This document shows, piece after piece, positions 1-7,840 of a DNA stretch of 64,000 nt. Where the stretch lies: NCBI GenBank assembly GCA_938036875.1, contig CALHVX010000017.1:62001-126000 (forward strand). Reading direction: 5' to 3'. The DNA comes from an uncultured Pseudomonadales bacterium. GTDB taxonomy: Bacteria > Pseudomonadota > Gammaproteobacteria > Pseudomonadales > Azotimanducaceae. A program made the position numbers and the translations under genes. The notes below the pieces were generated by a model. The model ran no database searches. It saw nothing but the letters and a program-made list of their open reading frames with translations, and had not been told where the DNA came from. Numbering within the stretch: the stretch's first letter is position 1; every line of letters begins with the position of its first letter.

Positions 1-1712
1 AAAGCAGCAGCGAGATCGTGTGCGGAGCGGCCGTCGGTTTTAAGCTGCACATCTACCTCTAAGGCCCCACCTTTGAGCTCTTCTTGGGGCACAAACCCAA
101 AGCTCTCCAACTCAACGTCGTTGACTTGCAATGACACCAGCGCGGCAACAGCATCCGCAGCCGTATCTTTGTTAGTAAGCCCAAGCTCAACCGCGCCACT
201 AAAACCGCCGTTGCCAATGGTTGCGGCAAAGGGTTCCAGCTTTAACTGACCATCTGCACTGTTGAGTTGCACATTGAAATCGGTGAATACCGCATCCTGC
301 AACTTTAACTCCTGGGCGGTGAGGGCAACGTCAACTTGAGCTGCCTGCAACCAACTCCAGTCTAAGGGTTCCTCGGCAAACACTGGCGCCGGGTCTGTTT
401 TTGTTTGTGCTTTGTCGACATCAACAGGAACCTCAGCCTGTTCAGCACTTGCTTCTGGAGGGGCATCGGATGAGGTCACCAAAGGCAAGTACAAGCGTTG
501 CGCTTGGAGATCTGCTGTTACTTTGAGCGGCCCATCAAATGCAAGGTTCAAGGCACCTGCAAATTGATTGGTCGGGGACTCAAAGTTCAGCGCCGACAGC
601 GCCAGTGCTGCAGCGCTCGCCTGCACTTCACTAGCCAACGTTAACGGGAACAAATCCGCATCAACATAAGGCTGCACCGCAAAGGCTGGCGGCAGACCTT
701 TACTGCTTAGGTCCAGCTGACCGTGCCAACTGTCGGCGGCTTTGGTTGATAAAGTTTCTAAGGTGATCAAAGACTGACCAATCTCAGCCGTGCCATCCAC
801 CTGCCAGGCGCCCGCCGGCGTTCCTCCCACAAGGTTTAGCGCAAAATCCAGCGGCGCATCCCACCCCGGCGCTTGGTACTGACCCGTTAACTGCTGCAGC
901 TCAACACCATCGCTGCCACCAACCTCCACCACCTTGATCGTACCCGCCAGCTGAGGCAACAAATGTTTGTCAGCACCTAAGACAACATCAACGTTGCCGC
1001 TGCGCAACAAGATAGAAGGGGTTTTGCCCCCAGCCAGCTCACCGACCAGAGCAAGCCTGGTTTGCATCTCATCGGACTCTAATGAGCTGGCGCCTCCTTG
1101 CAAATCAAAGCCCAAGGTCTTTGCGCTGCGAGTTAACGTACCCGCCAACTCAAACGCGGTACCCGCTGCTTCGCCGGTTGCGGTTAACGCGATGTCTTGG
1201 GCTTGCTCGCCGGCAGCCTGTTGACCCGCATTAAGCTGAAGCCGCAACACCGGTGCCGCAACACCGTCTTGCTCAACCAACAACTCCCCAACGCGCACTT
1301 TGGTAAAGGTGAGGTAGCTCAAAAAATCTAAGGGTGTTGATTTGGCATCGGTGGACTCCTCGACAACGGTTTCTTCATCAGCGATCTCAGCTGCACCAAG
1401 TTGCACGTCAGCACGGTCGACCTCAACCAACCAAAACGGCTCATCCGTCCACCAAGCGCTAAAGTTTGCTTGGGTGCTTACATTGGCAAGCTTCACCCTT
1501 TGCTCCCCGGGTAGATCCAGATCAAGCGCCCCCACTTGTAACTCCAGCGGATCAAAATGCACCGACATCCCATCAGCGCTCACTAGAACATCGCTTTGCA
1601 CAGCGTTTGCCGCTGATACCAACCACTGGGGTTGAAAGCGCACAACCGCCACGAGCACTAACACCAACAAGACTATCAATGCCAACAGGTAGCCAAACAA
1701 TTTGATCAACAT
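1..1712 (-). CDS. AsmA-like inner-membrane-anchored protein (partial, runs off the window)
   Basis: The frame is open from an ATG at 1712 to the window edge, so about 570 residues are visible and the C-terminus is missing. The N-terminus (MLIKLFGYLLALIVLLVLV) is one hydrophobic anchor. It is followed by long stretches of alternating polar and hydrophobic residues typical of the AsmA/beta-groove lipid-transfer superfamily. The last visible part (EVDVQLKTDGRSAHDLAAA) resembles the AsmA C-terminal repeat, where a 'LxxxGxSxxDLxxxL' pattern is usual. An acidic, Pro/Ala-rich linker lies at about residues 415-440. These proteins span the periplasm and are linked to phospholipid transport to the outer membrane. 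The start lies 9 bp downstream of the glk stop, so the two probably share a transcript. The family call is from pattern; the exact subfamily (AsmA, YhjG, DUF748) cannot be fixed from a partial protein. Confidence 0.75.
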   Translation of the reverse strand, partial: MLIKLFGYLLALIVLLVLVLVAVVRFQPQWLVSAANAVQSDVLVSADGMSVHFDPLELQVGALDLDLPGEQRVKLANVSTQANFSAWWTDEPFWLVEVDRADVQLGAAEIADEETVVEESTDAKSTPLDFLSYLTFTKVRVGELLVEQDGVAAPVLRLQLNAGQQAAGEQAQDIALTATGEAAGTAFELAGTLTRSAKTLGFDLQGGASSLESDEMQTRLALVGELAGGKTPSILLRSGNVDVVLGADKHLLPQLAGTIKVVEVGGSDGVELQQLTGQYQAPGWDAPLDFALNLVGGTPAGAWQVDGTAEIGQSLITLETLSTKAADSWHGQLDLSSKGLPPAFAVQPYVDADLFPLTLASEVQASAAALALSALNFESPTNQFAGALNLAFDGPLKVTADLQAQRLYLPLVTSSDAPPEASAEQAEVPVDVDKAQTKTDPAPVFAEEPLDWSWLQAAQVDVALTAQELKLQDAVFTDFNVQLNSADGQLKLEPFAATIGNGGFSGAVELGLTNKDTAADAVAALVSLQVNDVELESFGFVPQEELKGGALEVDVQLKTDGRSAHDLAAA

Positions 1713-1721
1713 AACCGCTCT

Positions 1722-2669
1722 CTAAAGATGGCGCCGGAGCAGCGCTAGCGCGCCATCCAGCCCAGGATAAGAATCCAAAATTAAATACAAGGGGATGCTG
1801 CTCACCAAATCAGACATATCACCACGCTCCTCAAAGCAGCGTCGCATTGAGCTAGTCCGCGCAAAGGCCTCTAACTTAGGGGCAATACCACCACCCACAT
1901 ACACGCCACCGGTTGCGTAACCTAGCAAAGCTAGGTTGCCCGCAGCGGAGCCTAGAAAACCAAAAAACATATCTAAGGTCTGATGGCACAAGGGCACTTG
2001 TGCATCAACCCCTTGATCGCTGATCCACTCTGGTGTGACCACCTCAACCGGATAACCCCACAGCTCAGCCAAGGCTTGATACAAGTTCACAAGTCCTGGT
2101 CCAGACAGCACTGTCTCCCAAGACACATGTTCAAATCGCTGTTGTAAGCGCTGCAAAACGGCTAACTCAAGCTCATTGGTGCACGCAAGATCCGCATAGC
2201 CACCTTCGGACGGCAGCACGTTAAAACGGCCGTCATCTTGAGGCAATATCAAGCTCATACCAAGACCGCTACCAGCGCCGATCACTGCCTTTACGCCCGC
2301 CCGGGGCTCGTCGCCGCCCAACTGGGCTAAGTTAGAAAATGCCGGCACCCCATGGGCCAAGGCATAAAAATCGTTAACCAACAACATGGGGCAAGCAAAG
2401 GCCTCAGCCAAGCTCGCTTGCTCCAGCTCTAACGTGCCATTGGTAATCTTTATGCTGCCATCTTGTGACGGACCGGCCATAGCAACACAGCCAGCGGCAA
2501 ACTTACCCAAACCTAAGGCTTGCTCCACCTGCGCATGAAAAGCACGGCCATCACCCAAGTCTGCGGTAGGCAAGACAACCACATGGCTAACCCCCGCTTG
2601 CGGCTCGGCGATGGCAAGTCGGGCGTTGGTAGCGCCAATATCGGCAACAAATATCAGATCAGCAGGCAT
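1722..2669 (-). CDS. glk: Glucokinase (Glk family)
   Basis: This 315-residue protein phosphorylates glucose to glucose-6-phosphate with ATP in the cytosol. It belongs to the non-ROK bacterial glucokinase family (E. coli Glk is 321 aa). Visible motifs are the N-terminal phosphate-binding loop DIGATNARLA (residues 10-19), the sugar-binding LLVNDFYALAHG, the glycine-rich IGAGSGLG, LPSEGGYAD with the following EL-rich helix, VLSGPGLVNLYQ and the C-terminal adenosine-side GGVYVGGGIAPKL. All are in the expected order and spacing. The gene is divergent from the LLM gene that starts at 2732, with 62 bp between the starts, and lies 9 bp upstream of the asmA-like gene. No pathway partners such as edd or zwf are in the window. 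Confidence 0.95.
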   Translation of the reverse strand: MPADLIFVADIGATNARLAIAEPQAGVSHVVVLPTADLGDGRAFHAQVEQALGLGKFAAGCVAMAGPSQDGSIKITNGTLELEQASLAEAFACPMLLVNDFYALAHGVPAFSNLAQLGGDEPRAGVKAVIGAGSGLGMSLILPQDDGRFNVLPSEGGYADLACTNELELAVLQRLQQRFEHVSWETVLSGPGLVNLYQALAELWGYPVEVVTPEWISDQGVDAQVPLCHQTLDMFFGFLGSAAGNLALLGYATGGVYVGGGIAPKLEAFARTSSMRRCFEERGDMSDLVSSIPLYLILDSYPGLDGALALLRRHL

Positions 2670-2698
2670 GCGGGGCAGTATAGCGTTTACGCCGTGTC

Positions 2699-2704
2699 TA
2701 TAAT
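2699..2704 (+). promoter_or_regulatory. Possible -10 box upstream of LLM gene
   Basis: A perfect TATAAT lies 27 bp before the ATG at 2732, between the divergent glk and LLM genes. No good -35 hexamer is visible at 16-18 bp spacing, so this is only a candidate promoter. Confidence 0.35.
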
Positions 2705-2731
2705 GCGTTTTTAGGCCAAGGAAACGACCAG

Positions 2732-3658
2732 ATGACCATCAGCGCAGGTTTAGGAATCGCAAACTTTCCCTTCGCCGATGCGCGCGGTTTTTGGCGCTGG
2801 GTTGATCTTTGTGAGAACGGCGGCCTGGACTCGCTGTGGCAAAGTGACCGCCTTATCAGCAACGAGCCAAACCTCGAGGTGATGAGCGTGATGGCTGCCC
2901 TAGCGGGTGGTACCAAACGCTTAAAATTTGGAATGAACGTTGCCAGCTTAGGTTTGCGGGATCCGGTGCTTATGGCCAAAGCCTGCGCCACCATCGATGT
3001 GCTTAGCAATGGTCGACTGCTGCCCGCGTTTGGCATTGGTAGCGCCCGGTCACGAGACTATATTGCCACCAACACCCCCACCAAAGGACGCGGTGCAAGG
3101 TCAGCAGAAGGTTTAGAGGTCATGACCCGTCTATGGTCAGAACCAGAGGTCACCTTCGCCGGTCAGTATTACCAGCTAGATGCAGCCAGCATTGCACCCC
3201 AACCGGTGCAACGGCCCTTGCCACTTTGGGTTGGCGGCTCGGCCAAACAAGCTATCGAACGCACTGCTCGTTGGGGCACCGGTTGGCAAGCGGGAATTGA
3301 GTCACCCAGCGAGGTTGCTCCGGTAATCCAGGCGATTAAAGCTGCGTTACCAACTTACCAAAGAACCATTGATGAAGACCACTTCGGCGCAGGCTTTGCC
3401 TTTAGGTTTGGCTCCGCAAAAGACGCGGTGGTGACCAACTACCAGGACTTTTTAAGCAAAAGGCTACAAAAAGATCCCGCAGACTTTATGGCTGTGGGCA
3501 ATACAAGCGACATCCTGGCCTTGGCAACTAAGTTTCATCAAGCTGGGGTACACAAGTTCATCTTGCGCCCCCTTGCGGTTGACGCCGATGATGTTTTGCA
3601 CCAAACCAAACTCTTTATCGAGCAAGCGCTACCCGGATTTAAGTCGATTGGTGCCTAA
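2732..3658 (+). CDS. LLM-class (luciferase-like) flavin/F420-dependent oxidoreductase
   Basis: This is a 308-residue TIM-barrel enzyme of the bacterial luciferase-like superfamily. The typical core is present: an early 'WVDLCENGGLDSLWQSDR' strand-helix unit, KRLKFGMNVASLGLRDPVLMAK (the 'xG..V.....r.P..lA' element), the 'LSNGRLLPAFGIG' glycine motif, and a later 'PLPLWVGGSAKQAIERTARWG' segment that often lines the cofactor phosphate site. Members use FMNH2 or F420H2 to hydroxylate or reduce small organics; the substrate is unknown. The ATG is preceded by AAGGA at a spacing of about 9. The stop overlaps the stop of the convergent LLM gene by 4 bp. The location directly before the F420 operon makes F420 the likely cofactor, by inference. 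Confidence 0.85.
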   Translation: MTISAGLGIANFPFADARGFWRWVDLCENGGLDSLWQSDRLISNEPNLEVMSVMAALAGGTKRLKFGMNVASLGLRDPVLMAKACATIDVLSNGRLLPAFGIGSARSRDYIATNTPTKGRGARSAEGLEVMTRLWSEPEVTFAGQYYQLDAASIAPQPVQRPLPLWVGGSAKQAIERTARWGTGWQAGIESPSEVAPVIQAIKAALPTYQRTIDEDHFGAGFAFRFGSAKDAVVTNYQDFLSKRLQKDPADFMAVGNTSDILALATKFHQAGVHKFILRPLAVDADDVLHQTKLFIEQALPGFKSIGA

Positions 3659-4569
3659 CCCCGCATGGATCCCAAAAATTCTAGGGTCCGGGCGTAAGCG
3701 CCGTCTTCAACATCCATAATGGCGGCGTTGAAGTGGGTGACACCCATATCTTCTAAGCGTTTGATCTCACCACGAAGCCGATTTTCATCGCCCACAATGG
3801 CAATGTCTGCTGGGCCCGCCGCACCTTCGCGATCCAACATGGCACGATAGCTGGGCAGTTGGCCGTAGATGGTTAGATTTTCAGCAATCTTGGCTTTAGC
3901 TGCATCGATATTGCTGGTCAAGGCTATTGGAAAACCACCGACCACTTTCGGATCGGGTTTACCAGCGGCTGCAGCAGCACCGTTAAGCTGCTTAATAATG
4001 TGGCCTTCCATCGTTTTTGGCCCCACCATCCAAGTGTTGGTGCCATCCGCTACCTCACCGGCCAGCTTCAACATGATCGGACCCAACCCTGCGATAACCA
4101 CCGGCACATTGTCCGCCCCGGGTATGTCGAGCTGAACGCCATTGACCTGGTAATGCTCCCCGTTGAACGCAACCGCCTCACCATGCAGCAAAGGGATCAG
4201 GACATTCAGATATTCCCGCATGTGCCGCGCCGGCTTGTCGTAGGAAAAGCCCAACATGTCTTCGATGACCACCTTGTGTGACAAGCCGATACCCAACACA
4301 AAGCGATTGTTTGCCGCAGCAGCCGTGGTGAGCGCTTGCTGGGCCAGCGCGGTTGGATGGCGCGGGTAAGTGGGTGTGACCGCCGTGCCAACACCAATAC
4401 GTTTGGTTTCTCGCCCGATGATGCCAAGGGTGGTGATGGCATCAAAAGAGAAGATATTGGACAGCCAAACATCGTCAAGCCCGGCCTGCTCCACGTTTTG
4501 CGCCATTCCAACCACGTCATCTATGGTTGCCCTGGTGCCATCTGCCCCTATCATTACCCCAATTCGCAT
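3655..4569 (-). CDS. LLM-class F420-dependent oxidoreductase (MSMEG_4879-like)
   Basis: A 304-residue luciferase-like protein. It begins MRIGVMIGADGTRATIDDVV and carries KRIGVGTAVTPTYPRHPTALA (typical of mycobacterial-type F420 LLM enzymes), NNRFVLGIGLSHKVVIEDMLG, and a late IVGDENRLRGEIKRLEDMGV element that matches the 'G....v...l..l...GvT' end of the barrel. A good GGGGAG site lies 5 bp before the ATG. It is transcribed away from the F420 operon (start 4569; npdG start 4762), so the two could share a divergent control region of about 190 bp. The sequence resembles the TIGR03564-type subfamily; the substrate is not identifiable. Confidence 0.85.
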   Translation of the reverse strand: MRIGVMIGADGTRATIDDVVGMAQNVEQAGLDDVWLSNIFSFDAITTLGIIGRETKRIGVGTAVTPTYPRHPTALAQQALTTAAAANNRFVLGIGLSHKVVIEDMLGFSYDKPARHMREYLNVLIPLLHGEAVAFNGEHYQVNGVQLDIPGADNVPVVIAGLGPIMLKLAGEVADGTNTWMVGPKTMEGHIIKQLNGAAAAAGKPDPKVVGGFPIALTSNIDAAKAKIAENLTIYGQLPSYRAMLDREGAAGPADIAIVGDENRLRGEIKRLEDMGVTHFNAAIMDVEDGAYARTLEFLGSMRG

Positions 4570-4761
4570 GCTTACTCCCCTCTCCTAGATCAAATTTAAC
4601 GTAAAAATTTCGCTGCATCGTTCACCAAGCACGCCAGCAACGCAACCGGCCCTATTGGGCGGTCATTTGGGTATCAGCAACACAGCACAAGCACTAGCAG
4701 CAAATTGAACCACAAACCGGCATAATCGACGGCTTTTCGACCTATAGACATTGAGGCACAC

Positions 4762-5424
4762 ATGGCACAAGACACCATCGCAATTCTCGGCGGCACCGGC
4801 GATCTCGGTACCGGACTAGCAATCCGCTGGGCCAAGGCGGGACACAAGATCATTATCGGCTCCCGTACCCTAGAGAAAGCTGAAACCGCAGTCACTAACC
4901 TGCAAAAAACTAGCCCAGACACACCGGCTCAAGCTATGGAAAACGGCGACGCGGCGGCAGCTGGCGACATCGTGGTGCTCACCGTGCCAGCAGATCACCA
5001 GCTATCGACCCTAGATAGCGTTCGCGACAGCCTGAAGGGCAAGATCCTCATCGACGTCACCGTACCTTTGGTTCCACCCAAGGTTGGCACCGTCCAGTTG
5101 CCCCCCGAAGGTAGCGCTGGCAAGCGGGCTCAAGACCTCTTGGGCGACGACGTTATGGTGGTTACCGCCTTCCAAAACATCGCGGCCCATTTGCTGCAAG
5201 AAGACGTCAAGATCGAGTGCGACGTGTTGATTGCTGGCAACAAAAAAGCGGCGCGCGACAGGGTGATGGAGCTAGTTGAAGAAGCTGGCATGAACGGCTG
5301 GCACGCTGGTCCTATCGAGAACTCGGCGGCCGCTGAAGCGCTGACCTCTATCTTGATTCAAATCAACCGCAAACACGACATCAGCCATTCTGGCATTAAA
5401 GTTGTGGGTCAAGCTGACCACTAG
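4762..5424 (+). CDS. npdG: F420H2:NADP+ oxidoreductase (F420-dependent NADP reductase)
   Basis: This 220-residue protein transfers hydride between NADP(H) and coenzyme F420. In bacteria it usually makes F420H2 from NADPH. The N-terminal Rossmann motif is ILGGTGDLGTGLAIRWA (residues 8-24), followed by IIIGSRTLEKAE, the Arg-containing NADP-phosphate pocket. Later 'DIVVLTVPADH', 'ILIDVTVPLVPPK' and the helical C-terminal region with ENSAAAEALTSILIQIN match the Fno/NpdG family. Length is normal (about 210-230). It is the first gene of the F420 operon: its TAG stop overlaps the GTG start of cofE (TAGTG), so the electron-supply gene is translationally coupled to cofactor synthesis. Also called fno. 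Confidence 0.93.
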   Translation: MAQDTIAILGGTGDLGTGLAIRWAKAGHKIIIGSRTLEKAETAVTNLQKTSPDTPAQAMENGDAAAAGDIVVLTVPADHQLSTLDSVRDSLKGKILIDVTVPLVPPKVGTVQLPPEGSAGKRAQDLLGDDVMVVTAFQNIAAHLLQEDVKIECDVLIAGNKKAARDRVMELVEEAGMNGWHAGPIENSAAAEALTSILIQINRKHDISHSGIKVVGQADH

Positions 5425-6197
5425 TGTCTAGCTTCAGGGTAACCCCAGTTCCCGGCATGCCCCTAGTGGTGGCCGGGGACAACTTGGCTGAGCAAATCTG
5501 CACCGCGCTAGCAGCACAGAACATTACTCTGGGCAGCGGAGACATTGTGTGCGTTGCCCAAAAAGTGGTCTCCAAGGCAGAAGGGCAATTGATCCCGCTC
5601 GCCTCGGTAACCCCTTCTGAAGAAGCGCTGGCGCTGGCAGCAGAAACCGACAAGGACCCCCGCTTAGTGCAGCTCATTTTGAATGAGTCCACCGATATAC
5701 TGCGTAAACGCCCTGGGGTTCTCATCGTGCGCCATCGCCTAGGGATGGTTGGCGCGAACGCGGGCATTGATCAATCGAATATTGAACATGAGGGAGGCGA
5801 AGCCGCCCTGCTGTTGCCGGTTGCACCAGATGAGTCCGCCAAAGGTTTGCAGCAAAGCCTACAAAAGACCTTCGGCGTTGGCTTAGGCGTGGTTATCACC
5901 GACAGCCACAATCGACCTTGGCGACTTGGCACCATCGGTGCGGCCATTGGTTGCGCCGGCTTAGAAGTACTAGAGGATCATCGCGGCGGCCAAGATATGT
6001 ACGGGCGCGAACTCAAGGTGACCTTAATCAACCGCGCCGATGCCATCGCCGGCGCTGCTACTTTGGTGATGGGTGAAACCATCGAAAAGATTCCACTAGC
6101 CGTGGTCAGCGGCTTACCCTTAGCAGATCCCGACTTTGCAGCAACCCAGTCGGCAGCAATGATTAACCGACCTTTAGCCGAGGACTTGTTTACCTAA
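5424..6197 (+). CDS. cofE: Coenzyme F420-0:L-glutamate ligase
   Basis: A 257-residue GTP-dependent ligase that adds L-glutamates to F420-0. Family motifs are LGSGDIVCVAQKVVSKAEGQ near the N-terminus, VITDSHNRPWRLGTIGAAIG (canonical 'GRPWRxGxxGxAIG') and GGQDMYGRELKVT followed by ADAIAGAATLVMGE. It has the length of archaeal CofE and lacks the C-terminal nitroreductase-like domain of actinobacterial FbiB (about 450 aa), so it should only ligate glutamate. The start is the GTG at 5424, which overlaps the npdG stop. The stop TAA overlaps the ATG of cofD (TAATG). The number of glutamates added cannot be read from the sequence. Confidence 0.93.
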   Translation: MSSFRVTPVPGMPLVVAGDNLAEQICTALAAQNITLGSGDIVCVAQKVVSKAEGQLIPLASVTPSEEALALAAETDKDPRLVQLILNESTDILRKRPGVLIVRHRLGMVGANAGIDQSNIEHEGGEAALLLPVAPDESAKGLQQSLQKTFGVGLGVVITDSHNRPWRLGTIGAAIGCAGLEVLEDHRGGQDMYGRELKVTLINRADAIAGAATLVMGETIEKIPLAVVSGLPLADPDFAATQSAAMINRPLAEDLFT

Positions 6198-7144
6198 TGA
6201 GCCAGCAAAATCCAAAAATTTTGGCGCTTACCGGCGGGGTCGGTGGTGCCAAGTTAGCGTTGGGGCTAGCCAATTTACTAACGCCAGATCAACTGATGCT
6301 GGCCGTTAACACCGGTGATGATTTCGAGCATTTTGGTTTGCATATCTCACCCGATGTAGACACCTTGACCTACACCTTAAGCTCCCTGGCGAACACCGAA
6401 TACGGCTGGGGTCGCCAAGATGAAAGCTGGGCCTGCATGGAGTCGATCGCGCAGTTGGGCGGCGAGACTTGGTTCAACTTAGGGGATCGCGACCTGGCCC
6501 TGCATCTGCGTCGTACCGAGATGCTGCGCCAAGGCCAAACCCTTAGCCAAGCCACCACGGCAATTGCACAAGCTTTGGGTATCCGACACCCGATTGTCCC
6601 GATGAGCGATGACAGCGTGCGCACCCAAGTGCATACCAAAGATGGGGAGCTACCTTTTCAACACTACTTTGTGCGCGATGCGTGCAAACCCAAAGTCACC
6701 GGCTTTGAATTTACTGGCATCGAGCAAGCGAGCGTTCAGCCCCAGCTGCTGGAATGGCTGCAGGATGCCACCGCGGTCATCATTTGCCCGTCTAACCCCT
6801 TTGTCTCCGTTGACCCCATATTGAACTTGCCCGGCATGCGCGAAGCGCTGGCCAACTCACCAGCTAAAGTCATTGCGGTATCCCCCATTGTTGGTGGCAG
6901 TGCCATCAAAGGACCAACCGCAAAAATGATGCGCGAGCTCAACATTCCGTGCATGGCGGATGAAGTGGCCAACCACTACGGAGGCTTGCTCGACGGTTTT
7001 GTTCTCGATGAGCTGGACAAATATCTCCATGGCGAGCTGAACGTCACCACCGCGGTAGCGCAATCCGTGATGACTTCACTCGACGACAAGATCAATCTAG
7101 CTCGCACCACGTTGGCGTTTGCTGACGATCTCAACGGAATCTAG
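6197..7144 (+). CDS. cofD: 2-phospho-L-lactate transferase (F420-0 synthase)
   Basis: This 315-residue enzyme transfers the phospho-acid moiety from a guanylylated intermediate (lactyl-, enolpyruvyl- or glyceryl-2-diphospho-guanosine) to FO, giving F420-0 or its analogue. It begins ILALTGGVGGAKLALGLA, the CofD/UPF0052 phosphate-binding loop. It contains LMLAVNTGDDFEHFGLHISPD (FO- and Mg-binding Asp residues), GDRDLALHLRR, PMSDDSVRTQV and VIICPSNPFVSVDPIL, all hallmarks of the family. Length equals the usual 305-330. Translation is coupled to cofE through the TAATG overlap. Which donor it accepts depends on CofC and is unresolved here. Confidence 0.95.
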   Translation: MSQQNPKILALTGGVGGAKLALGLANLLTPDQLMLAVNTGDDFEHFGLHISPDVDTLTYTLSSLANTEYGWGRQDESWACMESIAQLGGETWFNLGDRDLALHLRRTEMLRQGQTLSQATTAIAQALGIRHPIVPMSDDSVRTQVHTKDGELPFQHYFVRDACKPKVTGFEFTGIEQASVQPQLLEWLQDATAVIICPSNPFVSVDPILNLPGMREALANSPAKVIAVSPIVGGSAIKGPTAKMMRELNIPCMADEVANHYGGLLDGFVLDELDKYLHGELNVTTAVAQSVMTSLDDKINLARTTLAFADDLNGI

Positions 7145-7147
7145 GTC

Positions 7148-7840
7148 ATGTGGGCGCTGGTCCCGTTAAAATCCCTGGGCAGCGCCAAGCAGCGTCTGTC
7201 GAACACCCTGTCCAGCGCGGAACGCCGGGACCTCATGCTGGCGATGGTGCGTGACGTTCTAACCGCGCTGAAACAAGCACAGCAACTAACCGGGGTGTTG
7301 ATCGTGTCCCGCACCAACGAGTCCATTGCTCTGGCCCAGGCATTTAGCACCGAGCGGTACGCGGAAAGCGAAGGCGGCAATCTATCTGACGCCCTCACCG
7401 AAGCAGCAGACTATGCCACCAACATACTAGGCGCCCGGGGGGTCATGATTATCCCTGGGGACGTCCCGCTGCTCACCGCCGCCGAGATTGACGCCATGCT
7501 AGAGCAACACGAGCAGGTCACCGTGGTACCGGATAGCGACCACGTTGGCACCAATTGCCTGGTCTGTAGCCCGGCAAATTGTCTTACATTTCAGTTTGAT
7601 GGGCGCTCCTTCACCCCTCATCTGGAATCCGCCGTGATGGCCAATTTGGACCCAAAAGTCTTTGAAAGCCCCGGTTTTGGGCTCGATATAGACACGCCAG
7701 CTGACCTCACAACCCTCCTAACCCGCCATCCAGGCAGCCAAACAGGCACATTCTTAGACAAATCGGGTATAGCCCGGCGTCTGAAAGGTCAGGATAATGG
7801 GGCTACTGAACGAATTCGGGGAACCGATGCTAAATCTTGA
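7148..7840 (+). CDS. cofC: 2-phospho-L-lactate (or PEP/3-PG) guanylyltransferase
   Basis: This 230-residue nucleotidyltransferase activates a three-carbon phospho-acid with GTP for CofD. The N-terminal GTP-binding segment WALVPLKSLGSAKQRLS matches the family 'PvK....aKsRL'. The metal/GTP site MIIPGDVPLLTAAEI (canonical GDvPLl) and 'GTNCLVCSP' also match, as does the C-terminal FGLDIDTPADLTTLL. Archaeal CofC uses 2-phospho-L-lactate, mycobacterial FbiD uses PEP, and some proteobacterial enzymes use 3-phosphoglycerate; the sequence alone does not settle this case. It starts 3 bp after cofD and overlaps the start of fbiC by 14 or 44 bp, depending on which fbiC start is used. About 25 C-terminal residues after the conserved core look disordered. 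Confidence 0.92.
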   Translation: MWALVPLKSLGSAKQRLSNTLSSAERRDLMLAMVRDVLTALKQAQQLTGVLIVSRTNESIALAQAFSTERYAESEGGNLSDALTEAADYATNILGARGVMIIPGDVPLLTAAEIDAMLEQHEQVTVVPDSDHVGTNCLVCSPANCLTFQFDGRSFTPHLESAVMANLDPKVFESPGFGLDIDTPADLTTLLTRHPGSQTGTFLDKSGIARRLKGQDNGATERIRGTDAKS

